Source: Mycobacterium intermedium (lineage in GTDB: Bacteria > Actinomycetota > Actinomycetes > Mycobacteriales > Mycobacteriaceae). Taken from it: DNA of 64,000 nt. A program made the position numbers and the translations under genes. The DNA is taken from positions 1 through 64,000 of the forward strand of contig NZ_MVHT01000017.1 in NCBI RefSeq assembly GCF_002086275.1, in the 5' to 3' direction. Below the pieces are notes generated by a model. That model ran no database searches, was not told the DNA's origin, and worked only from the letters and a program-made list of their open reading frames with translations. This document shows, piece after piece, positions 42,399 through 51,172 of this stretch (positions within the stretch are counted from its first letter, which is position 1; every line of letters starts with the position of its first letter).

Positions 42399-43199
42399 GT
42401 GGTAGCCGTGTCGGTGCTGGTGCTCTCGGGTAAGGGCGGGACAGCAAAAACGCTCTGGCAGATGATGCTGGCAGGGGAGGCCTCGCGGGCCGGCATCTCC
42501 ACCCTCCTGGTCGACGCGGATCCGGAGCGGAATCTATCCAACCACTTCGGGGTGTCACAGCACTCGACCGGCCTGGGTTCGGTGCTGGAGGAAGCCGGCA
42601 TCAGCTTCTGGGGGAAACCCGAACAGGGTGCAAAGCGAATCGACGAGGAAATCATCGACACCAAGTGGCCCAATGTCGATTTGCTGCCGGCCGGCGCTTC
42701 GCTGGGCCGCGTCGCCAACATCGGGGTGTCTGACACCGGGCTGTTGCGCGCGATCTTCACCGTCGGCGGTATTTACGATCGCTATGAACTTGTCCTGATC
42801 GACACCGGCGGGCGCACCGGTTCGCTGGAAGCTCTGGCAATGCATCTGGGTGACGTGGCGTACGCGCCGATCACCCCCACTCGTGACGCGGTCCGCAAAG
42901 CCATCGAGGCACGCAACAGGGTGGAGCGCATCCAACAGACACATCCGCTCAAATGGTGTGGGGTCGTATTGTCTGCCTTTGACACCCGCATCGGCATCGA
43001 GCAGTCGATCCGGGAGCAGGTGTACCGGGAGTTCGGCGACGAGGTCCGTGCCGAGGTGCCGCGGCGGGCGGTCGTCAACGAGGCGTTCCAACTCGGCCAT
43101 CGGCTCGGTGATTGCCACGACGCCATCGCCAGAAACCTTGCGCGAGTCTTCCGGGAGTTTCTGGAACGCGACCTGATGGGTAAGCCCGCGCCCCAGTAG
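42399..43199 (+). CDS. Orphan ParA/MinD-type ATPase
   Basis: A 266-residue ATPase with the deviant Walker A motif GKGGTAKT (about residues 12-19), a second motif LVLIDTGGRTGSLEAL and a later APITPTRDAVRKA. ParA proteins use ATP-driven dimerisation on DNA or membranes to position cargo. No ParB or other partner gene is nearby. The GTG at 42399 has AGGTGGAG upstream; the frame is open further 5' to 42276 and that region encodes a CxxC-containing stretch, so a longer protein is possible. Confidence 0.82.
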   Translation: MVAVSVLVLSGKGGTAKTLWQMMLAGEASRAGISTLLVDADPERNLSNHFGVSQHSTGLGSVLEEAGISFWGKPEQGAKRIDEEIIDTKWPNVDLLPAGASLGRVANIGVSDTGLLRAIFTVGGIYDRYELVLIDTGGRTGSLEALAMHLGDVAYAPITPTRDAVRKAIEARNRVERIQQTHPLKWCGVVLSAFDTRIGIEQSIREQVYREFGDEVRAEVPRRAVVNEAFQLGHRLGDCHDAIARNLARVFREFLERDLMGKPAPQ

Positions 43200-43237
43200 T
43201 TCCGGGATCGGCACGACCAGGCTCGTTCGAGACGGAG

Positions 43238-44596
43238 GTGACGATGCCTGAACAAACGACGGACCCGGTCCGGTTGCCGCCCGGTCCGGCCCTGCCCAGA
43301 TTCGTGCAGGCAATCGGATTCGTGGCTTCGCGGCAGCGAGGGCTCGTAACCCTGCAACGGCGTTGGGGCGACGCCTTCACCCTGCATCTGCCGATCATCG
43401 GTCCGGCGGTGGTCATCAGCGATCCGGCGTTGATCAAGGACCTGTTCACCGGCGGCAGTGAGCTACTCAGGCGGCCCGGCAACCTGGGCAAAATCCTGGG
43501 GCCGGGGTCGACCTTCAGCCTCGACGGCGCGGAACACCTGCGGCGACGCAAACTTCTGGTCCCGCCCTTTCATGGCCGCAGGATGACCGGCTACGAGTCC
43601 ATCGTCGAGGAAGAAGTGCTGCGCGAGACGGCCAACTGGCCCGAAGGCCAGGAGTTTGAAACTCTGCAGCCGATGATGCGCATCACGCTGAATACCATCT
43701 TGCGCACCGTGTTTGGGGCGCAGGGAGCAGAGTTCGATGAACTCCGGGAAATCCTGCCGCGGTGGGTGACGTTGACTTCGCGGATGGCCGCGCTGCCGCC
43801 CGCGCTACGACGAGACTTCGGGCCCAGAAGTCCCTGGGGTCGGGCGGTCCGATACCGGCGACGGTACGACGACATCGTTGCGTCGCTGATCCGTCAAGCA
43901 CGAAAGGGCGCCGAAAAACGCGGTGACGTGCTGGCGCTGCTGCTTGCCGCCCGCTACGAGGACGGCTCGCCCATCGCCGACGAGCATGTCGGCGACGAGC
44001 TGTTGACCCTGCTGGCCGCCGGCCACGAGACGACGGCGACGACCCTGGCGTGGACGGTGGAACGCATTCGGCGTCACCCGCGGCTGCTGGCCCGGTTGGC
44101 TGAGGAGGCCGACGCCGGCGGTTCGCGTTTGCGTCAGGCCACCATCTGGGAGGTCCAGCGCACCCGTCCGGTGATCGAGGCCACCTCCCGCATGACAAAT
44201 TCCCGGATACGACTGGGCCCGTGGGTGATTCCGCCGGGGTACGCGATTGTCGCCAGCGCAACGCTGGTGCATGACTCGGAGACGAACTTCACCGACGCGA
44301 CGAGATTCGACCCCGATCGCTTCCTGGACCGCCCACCGGACAACAACACATGGATTCCTTTCGGCGGTGGTGTCCGGCGCTGCATCGGAGCCGCGTTCGC
44401 CAACATGGAAATGAACGTGACGTTGCGAACTTTGTTGCGCGAGTTCGAATTCGCCCCCACCGATGCTCCCGGCGAGCGTACCCATCTGCGTGGCGTCGCG
44501 ACGGCGCCCGCCAAAGGTGGTCGTGCCGTGGTATACCGGCGCGTCAGCGGCGCGCCCGGACGGGCCGAGGCGGATGTCCATCGGGTGCCGTCATGA
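43238..44596 (+). CDS. Cytochrome P450, CYP138-like
   Basis: A 452-residue P450. The heme loop is FGGGVRRCIGAAFANMEM, the I-helix is LLAAGHETTATTLAW and the ExxR pair is EVQR. These segments and LVPPFHGRRM, RMTLN-like and LSPWGR-like stretches closely follow M. tuberculosis CYP138 (Rv0136) as I recall it. The substrate is unknown. It lies 38 bases after the ParA gene and converges with the FAD monooxygenase, overlapping its 3' end by 53 bases. Confidence 0.9.
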   Translation: MTMPEQTTDPVRLPPGPALPRFVQAIGFVASRQRGLVTLQRRWGDAFTLHLPIIGPAVVISDPALIKDLFTGGSELLRRPGNLGKILGPGSTFSLDGAEHLRRRKLLVPPFHGRRMTGYESIVEEEVLRETANWPEGQEFETLQPMMRITLNTILRTVFGAQGAEFDELREILPRWVTLTSRMAALPPALRRDFGPRSPWGRAVRYRRRYDDIVASLIRQARKGAEKRGDVLALLLAARYEDGSPIADEHVGDELLTLLAAGHETTATTLAWTVERIRRHPRLLARLAEEADAGGSRLRQATIWEVQRTRPVIEATSRMTNSRIRLGPWVIPPGYAIVASATLVHDSETNFTDATRFDPDRFLDRPPDNNTWIPFGGGVRRCIGAAFANMEMNVTLRTLLREFEFAPTDAPGERTHLRGVATAPAKGGRAVVYRRVSGAPGRAEADVHRVPS

Positions 44597-46052
44597 ACTG
44601 TGTTCGCGGGTGCCTCACTGCCTGACCCGTCCATCGGGCAAGGGCCGTCAGCCATCCGCAGCGGTCGGCCGAGTGGCCGGCCCAGGCGATGTAGCCGTCG
44701 GGTCGAATCAGCACCGCCGGGCCATCATCGGCGCGCTCCGCCTGCAGCAGCCCGGCGACATCGATCTCGTCGGCGCTGTGCTCACGCACGAATACAAAGC
44801 CAGGATCCACCCGCTGCAGCACGCTGATTCGGTTGTGGGTCAGTGGAATCTGCGTTCCACGGGTACCGACCAACCGATGATCGCCGCGGCGGCGTCCATA
44901 CCGCAACGTCGTCCCGGCCAGGCTGCCCGCGATCATGTCGCGGGCCCGGGGTATCCGAAGCAGCCGAGGCACCAGCAGGTTTCGAACGCCACGCGCCAAC
45001 CGCGGATGAAGGGTGATGCCGCGCGCCAACATGCCGGATTGCAACAGGACCCGCTCACCGATCGGATGACGTTCGTCGTGGTAGGTGTCGAGCACGGCAT
45101 CGTCGGCGCCGCTGAGAACCGCGTCGATCTTCCAGGCGAGGTTGGCCGCGTCCTGGATACCGGTGTTCATGCCCTGCCCGCCCATGGGCGAGTGCACGTG
45201 TGCGGCATCACCGGCCAGAAATACTCGATCATGCCGGTACCGCGTGACTTGTCTTTCATCGCAATGGAATCGGGACTTCCACTCCACCTCGAGCACGCCC
45301 AGGTCGGTTCCCATGGCCCGGGCGAGGATTCCTACGACCTCGTCCCGATCCACCGGCTCGCTGTCGGGTACTTGGTGGTGGCGGTCCCAGACCATCGTCC
45401 GGTACCACGAGCCGTCCGCGTCGTGGCGGTGGTACGGAGCCAGCAACGCGAACACGTCACGCGTGCTGCCGACCCGCAGGCCGCCGTCGGCGGGCCCATG
45501 GGCGAGCTTCACGTCGGCCAGCACGATGGACGACAGGATCGTCTTGCCGGGAAAATCAGCACCGACCAACTCGCGCACGGTGCTGTGCGCGCCGTCGGCG
45601 CCGATGACGTACTTGGCCCGCCAGCGGTCGTGCCGTGTCGTCACGGTCACGCCGTCCGCGTCTTGGCTGAGCCCGATGACCTCGACGCCGCGCTGGATGT
45701 CGGCGCCTTGCTCGACGGCGTAATTCGCCAGTGCTCGGTCCACATTGGACTGCGGGGTGACCATCACGAATTGGTACGGCGAGTCGAGGTGGCTGAGATC
45801 GATACGGCCGCCGGAAAATACCGTGACTTTCGGTGCCCTGTGCGAGTGCGCCAACAGATCCTCGGCGAGCCCGCGGGCATCGAGCACCTCAAGCGTGCGG
45901 GCCATGGTGGCGAAGGCGCGACTTGCGGGGTGGGGGGCGGGCCGGCGCTCCAAGACGGTGACCGAACGGCCGGCGCGAGCAAGGTCGCCCGCGGCGGTCA
46001 GTCCGGTAGGCCCGGCGCCGACGACGAGAACGTCCACAGTGTGAGTGGTCAT
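44544..46052 (-). CDS. FAD-dependent aromatic monooxygenase (class A)
   Basis: A 502-residue class A flavoprotein hydroxylase of the PheA/TfdB/MhpA group. The first FAD motif is VLVVGAGPTGLTAAGDLARAG, the DG motif is YVIGADGAHSTVRE and the second FAD motif is FLAGDAAHVHSPMGGQGMNTGIQDA. The C-terminal thioredoxin-like domain is present. It uses NAD(P)H to hydroxylate phenols or polyketide-like rings. The ATG at 46052 overlaps the upstream broken gene by four bases. The set lies divergent to a TetR gene over twin operators. Confidence 0.92.
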   Translation of the reverse strand: MTTHTVDVLVVGAGPTGLTAAGDLARAGRSVTVLERRPAPHPASRAFATMARTLEVLDARGLAEDLLAHSHRAPKVTVFSGGRIDLSHLDSPYQFVMVTPQSNVDRALANYAVEQGADIQRGVEVIGLSQDADGVTVTTRHDRWRAKYVIGADGAHSTVRELVGADFPGKTILSSIVLADVKLAHGPADGGLRVGSTRDVFALLAPYHRHDADGSWYRTMVWDRHHQVPDSEPVDRDEVVGILARAMGTDLGVLEVEWKSRFHCDERQVTRYRHDRVFLAGDAAHVHSPMGGQGMNTGIQDAANLAWKIDAVLSGADDAVLDTYHDERHPIGERVLLQSGMLARGITLHPRLARGVRNLLVPRLLRIPRARDMIAGSLAGTTLRYGRRRGDHRLVGTRGTQIPLTHNRISVLQRVDPGFVFVREHSADEIDVAGLLQAERADDGPAVLIRPDGYIAWAGHSADRCGWLTALARWTGQAVRHPRTQFMTAPDGHPPRPVRARR

Positions 46053-46455
46053 CGTGCCGTCTCCTCCGGTTGTGGGTACCAACGACGGATGTCCTCGGGT
46101 GTTGCGACGGCCGCACGGTTGAAGACGAAGCGGCACTCGGGCGAAGTGACGTGGGCGGCGTTGACGATCGACTCGAACAGCAACGTGTTGTTCGCGACGA
46201 GGCGCACCCCGCGCCGATGAGCACCGCGTCGTAGCGCTTGGCCTCCAGCCATCGCCTGGCTTTGTCGGCGCCCGCATTGCCGAAGTCGACGAGGCAGTTG
46301 TCGACGAGATAGCCGGCCGCGCGCAACGCCGCGACGTTGTCGTCATTGGCGGCGCGAAGCTTCTCCTTGGTCAGGCCGGGGAACTGAGCGAAGTCGGGCG
46401 ATGAGCAATCGATCACGTCGGGGTCGAGCCCGATTTGGATGGCGGTAACGGTCAT
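46049..46455 (-). pseudogene. Frameshifted small gene upstream of the FAD monooxygenase
   Basis: The first half reads MTVTAIQIGLDPDVIDCSSP to YDAVLIGAG; the second half, in another frame, reads VRLVANNTLLFESIVNAAHV to the stop at 46049. Joining them needs one extra G in the run at 46207-46210 (minus-strand GCGGGGTGC), giving a protein of about 135 residues of a family of unknown function with an IGAGVR core. This is a genuine frameshift or a sequencing error in a homopolymer. It heads the monooxygenase operon. Confidence 0.8.
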
Positions 46456-46480
46456 GGTTGCGGCCTCCGCAGAAGTTGAG

Positions 46481-46496
46481 TTCAACAACTGTTGAA
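46481..46496. promoter_or_regulatory. TetR operator 1 (divergent region)
   Basis: TTCAACAACTGTTGAA has perfect 7-base arms around AC. It lies 25 bases upstream of the broken small gene and its downstream monooxygenase. Confidence 0.65.
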
Positions 46497-46525
46497 ATCA
46501 ACGCTAGACCCCGACATTGATAGTG

Positions 46526-46539
46526 TCAACAGTTGTTGA
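46526..46539. promoter_or_regulatory. TetR operator 2 (divergent region)
   Basis: TCAACAGTTGTTGA repeats the first operator's arms around GT, 44 bases away centre to centre. It is 14 bases upstream of the TetR start at 46554, suggesting autoregulation plus control of the divergent operon. Confidence 0.65.
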
Positions 46540-46553
46540 ATACACTGCCGGGT

Positions 46554-47135
46554 ATGCCCGCGAAAGTGCGTGACGGCGAAGCCACCCGCGCGACGATTCT
46601 GGCGGCCGCGCGGTCGCAGTTCGGCAACCAAGGCTTTGAACGGACGACCATCCGATCGGTCGCATCGGCGGCGGGTGTCGATCCGGCGCTCGTCATGCAC
46701 TACTTCGGCAGCAAGGCGGATTTGTTCGCCGCGGCTTCTCGGTTGGATATCACTTTCCCCGATCTGTCTGCCGTGCCACCGGACCGGATCGCCGACGTGT
46801 TGCTGCCGTTGTTCGTGGCGGTCTGGGGTCCGGACGGGCCGTTTCTGCCGTTGCTGCGTGCGGCCGCCACCAACCGGGCGGCTACGGATGCACTGCTTGG
46901 GGTGTTCGTCGAACGGGTCGCACCCGCCCTCGCCGCGGTTGTCCCCGACCGTGCCGCTGAGCGCGCCGCCTTGGTGGGATCTCAGGTGCTCGGTCTCGCA
47001 ACGGCGCGCTACATCCTGTGCATCCCGGCGCTCGCGCAGATGGATGACACCGAGCTCATCGAATGGCTGCGACCGGTGCTGGCTCGCTACCTGGTAGGAC
47101 CCGCGCCCCAACTCGCCAAGCGAATGTCGAAGTGA
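46554..47135 (+). CDS. TetR-family transcriptional regulator
   Basis: A 193-residue TetR. The DNA-binding part is GEATRATILAAARSQFGNQGFERTTIRSVASAAGVDPALVMHYFGSKADLF. The C-terminal ligand domain is hydrophobic and alanine-rich. The ATG at 46554 is preferred over TTG 46533, which overlaps the operator. It probably represses the FAD monooxygenase operon until its aromatic substrate is present (inference). Its 3' end overlaps the convergent BVMO gene by 49 bases. Confidence 0.93.
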   Translation: MPAKVRDGEATRATILAAARSQFGNQGFERTTIRSVASAAGVDPALVMHYFGSKADLFAAASRLDITFPDLSAVPPDRIADVLLPLFVAVWGPDGPFLPLLRAAATNRAATDALLGVFVERVAPALAAVVPDRAAERAALVGSQVLGLATARYILCIPALAQMDDTELIEWLRPVLARYLVGPAPQLAKRMSK

Positions 47136-48565
47136 CTCAGGTCTGGGGCGGCCAGCATCGAGGTCAACGTCGCACGGTCATATGGCCATAGATCGACGGT
47201 GTTGTTCTCGGTGAGGTACCAGGAATTGCATCCGGTGTTCCACACCGTGGGTCCCATGGCCTCGGCCACTTCAGCGTTGAACTCGTCGGTCGCCTCCTCG
47301 GTCACCTCGATGGAGGACGCTTTGCCGTCGCGGAGCATGTTCAGGAAGTGGACGATGTAGTTCGCCGTTCGTTCGGCCGAGTATTGCAGCGAGATGGATC
47401 CGGTCGGGGAGTTGGGCCCCAGCACGGTAAACAGGTTGGGAAATCCGGGAATTGCGGTCATTCGATAGGCCCGCGGCCCGCTGGCCCAGGCCTTGTCGAT
47501 GCTGAGTCCGTCACGCCCGGTGATCTCCATGGGCCGCATGTAGTTGTGTGACTGGAACCCGGTGGCCAAGACGATGACGTCGGTTGGCCGGTGCCTGCCG
47601 TCTGCCGTCCGAATCCCGGCGGGCGTCACTTCTACGATAGGGTCGGTGACCAACTCGGCGTTGTCGGATTGAATTGCCCGGTAATAGTTTCCGGAGACGA
47701 CCTGCCGTTTGCACAGCGGCTGGTAGTCGGGTGTCAGCCGCCTTCGTAGTGCGTCATCGCGCACCTGCAGACGCAGACACAGCCGGGCGTAGTCCTGGAC
47801 CGCGCGCCGTCGCCACGAGGGCCGGGTGGCGACGTCGGCCAGGATTCCGGACACTCGCAGCAGGGTTCGATACAACTGACCGTGAGCGGCCGGAAAGCGC
47901 CTGAGCAGCGAGGTGACGCGCGCACCCTGGCGCAACGACATTGGCGCCCAAAGGATCCATTGGGGTGAACGGACATAGTGCGCAATCGACGCGGCTTGCG
48001 GTTGCAGCGCGGACACGACCTGCACGCCGGTGGATCCGGTGCCGATGACGGCGACATCCTTTGCGGTCAGGTCGAGTTCGTCGTCCCAGCGTGCGGTGTG
48101 CACAACCGGGCCGTTGAATTCGTCCAGGCCGGGGATGTCGGGAATGGCCGGATGATGGAGCACTCCCGTCGCACACACGACGACGTCGGCCTCTAGTTCC
48201 TCGCCCGTGGCGGTGGACAGCGTCCAACTCGCCGTTTCTTCAAACCATTGTGCCGCAACGACTTCGGTGTTCAACCGGATGTGATCGCGCAACCCCAGGG
48301 ATTCCACGACATCGCGGTGGTAGCGCTGGATGTCGGCACCCTCGGCGAATAGGTGCGACCAATCGGCCTTGGGCGCAAATCCGAATTGGTAGAGCTGAGA
48401 GGGCACGTCACAGGTGAGGCCAGGATAGCGATTCCAGTGCCACACCCCGCCCACGTCGGAGCCTTTCTCGAGCACGGTCACGTCCCTGAATCCGCGTCGG
48501 GTAAAGACGTAGAGCGCGGTGATGCCGGCCAATCCGGCGCCGATGACGACGATCCGCGGACTCAT
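47087..48565 (-). CDS. Flavin monooxygenase, Baeyer-Villiger type
   Basis: A 492-residue FMO/BVMO. The FAD motif is VVIGAGLAGITALYVFTRRG near the N-terminus, the Baeyer-Villiger fingerprint F-x-G-x3-H-x3-W-x-D appears as FNGPVVHTARWDD (about residue 150), and the NADPH motif is VAVIGTGSTGVQVV. Such enzymes turn ketones into esters or oxidise heteroatoms. It begins just before the cupin gene on the same strand (stop of cupin at 48569, start at 48565), so the two are one unit. Confidence 0.92.
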   Translation of the reverse strand: MSPRIVVIGAGLAGITALYVFTRRGFRDVTVLEKGSDVGGVWHWNRYPGLTCDVPSQLYQFGFAPKADWSHLFAEGADIQRYHRDVVESLGLRDHIRLNTEVVAAQWFEETASWTLSTATGEELEADVVVCATGVLHHPAIPDIPGLDEFNGPVVHTARWDDELDLTAKDVAVIGTGSTGVQVVSALQPQAASIAHYVRSPQWILWAPMSLRQGARVTSLLRRFPAAHGQLYRTLLRVSGILADVATRPSWRRRAVQDYARLCLRLQVRDDALRRRLTPDYQPLCKRQVVSGNYYRAIQSDNAELVTDPIVEVTPAGIRTADGRHRPTDVIVLATGFQSHNYMRPMEITGRDGLSIDKAWASGPRAYRMTAIPGFPNLFTVLGPNSPTGSISLQYSAERTANYIVHFLNMLRDGKASSIEVTEEATDEFNAEVAEAMGPTVWNTGCNSWYLTENNTVDLWPYDRATLTSMLAAPDLSHFDIRLASWGAGPTR

Positions 48566-48568
48566 GCG

Positions 48569-48991
48569 TCAGGGATTAGACGCCCGCAGGTGCTGGCGTG
48601 CCGCGAGTTCGTCATCGTCGACGAGAACAAGCATGGGTTGGCCCGGTACGCAAAGCATCGTGACGACGAAACGAACCTTGACGTCGTCTCGGTTGTTGCC
48701 GTCCTGGTAGTGGATGACGTCACCACCCGGTTCCCAGAACGCCTCTCCGGCGCGGATCGCCCGCGGCGGCTCACCCTCGAGCTCGAACAGCATTTCGCCC
48801 TCGAGCACGTAGCCGAAGGCCGGACCGCTCGGGTGCCGATGCGGGGGAGCGCCGCGGCTGCCAGGCCCGTATTCGACAACAACCGTCATGGCGTGGGCGT
48901 CCTGGGAGATAAATGGCGGTTTGACTTCCTGCACCACGGTGAAGGCTTTCTCCCAATTCGGGTCCCAATTGTGGTCTGAGTTTTGCGCCAC
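48569..48991 (-). CDS. Cupin-domain protein
   Basis: A 140-residue single-domain cupin. The first metal motif reads PPHRHPSGPAFGYVLEGEM and the second is GEAFWEPGGDVIHYQDG, giving the usual histidine/glutamate pattern with some substitution. No enzyme function can be deduced. It lies directly upstream of the BVMO gene with three intervening bases, and 29 bases downstream of the PadR gene, so all three are likely one transcript. Confidence 0.88.
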   Translation of the reverse strand: MAQNSDHNWDPNWEKAFTVVQEVKPPFISQDAHAMTVVVEYGPGSRGAPPHRHPSGPAFGYVLEGEMLFELEGEPPRAIRAGEAFWEPGGDVIHYQDGNNRDDVKVRFVVTMLCVPGQPMLVLVDDDELAARQHLRASNP

Positions 48992-49020
48992 AGATATCTC
49001 CTTTGATCGACCCTAGGAGA

Positions 49021-49584
49021 TCATGCTTGCACGCGCAGCCGGCTTTCGATAACGGTCAGCGCCTGCTCGGCCCAACGAATGTTCTCTTGTTCGAACGCGA
49101 TTCCACGCAACAGCGTGAGGTAGGGCCCGATTCGTTCCGCCTGCGCGAAGTACTCCTGTTCGGTGCGGCCGTCCAACAAGCGTGTGCGGAATCGTTCGTA
49201 GCGATCCAATTTCGCTCTATCCCACTGCAATCGCTCGAGGACGAAGTCTCGGACGGCCACGGCATTACCGGCGTCGACGGCCGCGACCTTGACCAGCAGC
49301 TCATCGCGGAACACGGAAGGTTTCGGTGCCCGGGCGGTGAAGTCGTGAATGGCTTGCCGGCCGGCCTCGGTGAGTGAGTACATCCGTTTGTTGGGCCGGC
49401 GCTCCTGATGAACAACACGCGCCTGGATCAAGCCGCGCTGGGCGAGTTGATCCAGCTCGCGGTACAACTGCTGCGGGGTAGCCGTCCAGAAGTCGGCAAC
49501 GGAGGCATTGAATCGCTTGGCCAGGTCGTATCCGGACGCTTCGCCCTCCAGGAGCGCGGCCATCACTGCATCGCGGAGCGACAT
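49021..49584 (-). CDS. PadR-family transcriptional regulator
   Basis: A 187-residue PadR protein. The N-terminal winged helix (about 1-85) shows SLRDAVMAALLEGEASGYDLAKRF and QLYRELDQLAQRGLIQARVV; the C-terminal helical part (WDRAKLDRYERFRTRLLDG) is the Vir_act_alpha_C-like dimer domain. The ATG at 49584 begins MSLRDAVM. Two dyads lie in the divergent gap to the SnoaL-like gene, so it probably controls both directions. PadR proteins typically respond to phenolics. Confidence 0.92.
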   Translation of the reverse strand: MSLRDAVMAALLEGEASGYDLAKRFNASVADFWTATPQQLYRELDQLAQRGLIQARVVHQERRPNKRMYSLTEAGRQAIHDFTARAPKPSVFRDELLVKVAAVDAGNAVAVRDFVLERLQWDRAKLDRYERFRTRLLDGRTEQEYFAQAERIGPYLTLLRGIAFEQENIRWAEQALTVIESRLRVQA

Positions 49585-49606
49585 CGGGCGATCGTACAAC
49601 AAGCAA

Positions 49607-49624
49607 TAGTCAACAAAGTGACTA
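49607..49624. promoter_or_regulatory. PadR operator 1
   Basis: TAGTCAACAAAGTGACTA has perfect 6-base arms (TAGTCA/TGACTA) around 6 bases. It lies 22 bases upstream of the PadR start. Confidence 0.6.
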
Positions 49625-49671
49625 ACAACGCATAGACACCTGCGCCAACAGGCTCTAACGTCAAGCAGACC

Positions 49672-49689
49672 TACTCAACAAGTTGACTA
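49672..49689. promoter_or_regulatory. PadR operator 2
   Basis: TACTCAACAAGTTGACTA has 8-base arms with one mismatch around AA and shares the TTGACTA half with operator 1 in inverted form. It abuts the start codon of the SnoaL-like gene at 49689. Confidence 0.6.
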
Positions 49690-50129
49690 TGCGAGGTTTC
49701 GTGAGCTCTCAAAATCCGTTCCGCAAGGCGGTCGAGGAGCGCGACGAGTCCGCCATGCTTGCTTTGCTGGCCGATGACGTGGTGTTCACCAGCCCGGTTG
49801 CGTTCAAGCCCTACGCCGGCAAACCGATCACCGCCGCGATTCTGCGCGGCGTGCTGCGGGTCTTCGAGGACTTCCGCTACGTCCGGGAAATCGGCGACGA
49901 CAAGGGCCGCGACCACGCTCTGGTGTTCGAGACCGGACTCGTCGGCGTGCCGGGGATGAAGATCACCGGCTGCGACTTCCTGCACTTCAACGATGACGGC
50001 TTGATCGACCAGTTGATGGTCATGGTGCGCCCCCTGTCGGGCGCCAAGGCGCTGGCCGAGTTGATGGGCGCGCAGTTCGACCGGATCCAGCAGGAGGCTG
50101 TCGAGTTCGCCGGCGCGCAGGGGGTCTGA
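49689..50129 (+). CDS. SnoaL/NTF2-like protein
   Basis: A 146-residue cone-fold protein. NPFRKAVEERDESAMLALLADDVVFTSPVAF is the typical N-terminal helix pair and first strand, followed by DHALVFETGLVG and FLHFNDDGLIDQLMVMVRP. Members are isomerases, dehydratases or binding proteins. The ATG at 49689 is next to the PadR operator; the frame also offers TTG 49683 and GTG 49701. Two bases separate it from the LLM gene, so they form one operon. Confidence 0.85.
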   Translation: MRGFVSSQNPFRKAVEERDESAMLALLADDVVFTSPVAFKPYAGKPITAAILRGVLRVFEDFRYVREIGDDKGRDHALVFETGLVGVPGMKITGCDFLHFNDDGLIDQLMVMVRPLSGAKALAELMGAQFDRIQQEAVEFAGAQGV

Positions 50130-50131
50130 CC

Positions 50132-51172
50132 ATGCGAATCGGCCTTTCGATCAACTACGCCGGCGGCTTCAAGGACGTCGCCGCCGACGTGGCCGACCTG
50201 GAGCGCGCCGGCCTGGATGTGGTGTTCGTCCCGGAGGCGTATTCGTTCGACGCTGTGAGCGCGCTCGGCTACCTGGCCGCCAGCACCGAACGGGTCGAAC
50301 TGGCGTCGGGCATCCTGCAGCTGTACACGCGGACGCCGACGCTGACCGCAATGACGGCGGCCGGTCTGGACTACGTCTCCGACGGCCGGTTCATCTTGGG
50401 CCTGGGCGCTTCGGGTCCGCAGGTCATCGAGGGCTTCCACGGGGTGCCCTACGACGCGCCGATCGGCCGCACCCGCGAAGCCATCGAGATCTGCCGTCAG
50501 GTGTGGCGCCGTGAGCGTGTCCAGTACCAGGGCAAGTACTACACCGTCCCGCTGCCACCCGAGCGGGGAACCGGCTTGGGCAAGCCGTTGAAGCTCATCA
50601 ACAAGCCTGTGCGGGAACGGATTCCGATACTGATCGCGGCGCTCGGGCCGAAGAACGTGGAGTTGGCCGCCGAGATCGCCGAGGGCTGGCAGCCGATTTT
50701 CTACCTGCCCGAGAAGGCCGGGGACGTATGGGGCGAAGCACTGGCCGCCGGGCGGGCCAAGCGCGACCCCGCGCTCGGCGACCTCGAGGTGTATGCCGGG
50801 CCCTCGCTGGCCATCGGCGAAAACGTCGAGCCACTACGCGAATTCGTCAAGCCGCACCTGGCACTGTACATCGGCGGAATGGGCGCCAAAGGCAAGAACT
50901 TCTACCACGCCTTGGCCACCAAGTACGGATACGGGCCGCAGGCCGACCGCATCCAGGAGCTGTACCTGTCGGGCGACAAGGAAGGCGCCGCCAAGGTGGT
51001 GCCCGACGAGCTCGTCCGCGACATCAACTTGATCGGTTCGCCGGGATTCGTCAAAGAACGGGTGGCTGCGTTCCGCGAGGCCGGCGTTACCACGTTGACC
51101 GTTGCGCCCATCGCGGGCTCACTGGCTGAACGGGTGAAGTTGATCGAGGAACTCCGCGGGTTGGTCGACTAA
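50132..51172 (+). CDS. LLM-class F420-dependent oxidoreductase
   Basis: A 346-residue TIM-barrel protein of the F420-type luciferase-like group. The N-terminus MRIGLSINYAGGFKDVAAD, LASGILQLYTRTPTLTAMTAAGLDYVSDGRFILGLGASGPQVIEGFHG and the C-terminal SLAERVKLIEEL fit the family. The sequence is close to M. tuberculosis Rv3520c as I recall it. Cofactor F420 is expected. It is translationally close to the SnoaL-like gene and under PadR control (inference). Its 3' end overlaps the convergent phosphotransferase gene by 4 bases. Confidence 0.9.
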   Translation: MRIGLSINYAGGFKDVAADVADLERAGLDVVFVPEAYSFDAVSALGYLAASTERVELASGILQLYTRTPTLTAMTAAGLDYVSDGRFILGLGASGPQVIEGFHGVPYDAPIGRTREAIEICRQVWRRERVQYQGKYYTVPLPPERGTGLGKPLKLINKPVRERIPILIAALGPKNVELAAEIAEGWQPIFYLPEKAGDVWGEALAAGRAKRDPALGDLEVYAGPSLAIGENVEPLREFVKPHLALYIGGMGAKGKNFYHALATKYGYGPQADRIQELYLSGDKEGAAKVVPDELVRDINLIGSPGFVKERVAAFREAGVTTLTVAPIAGSLAERVKLIEELRGLVD

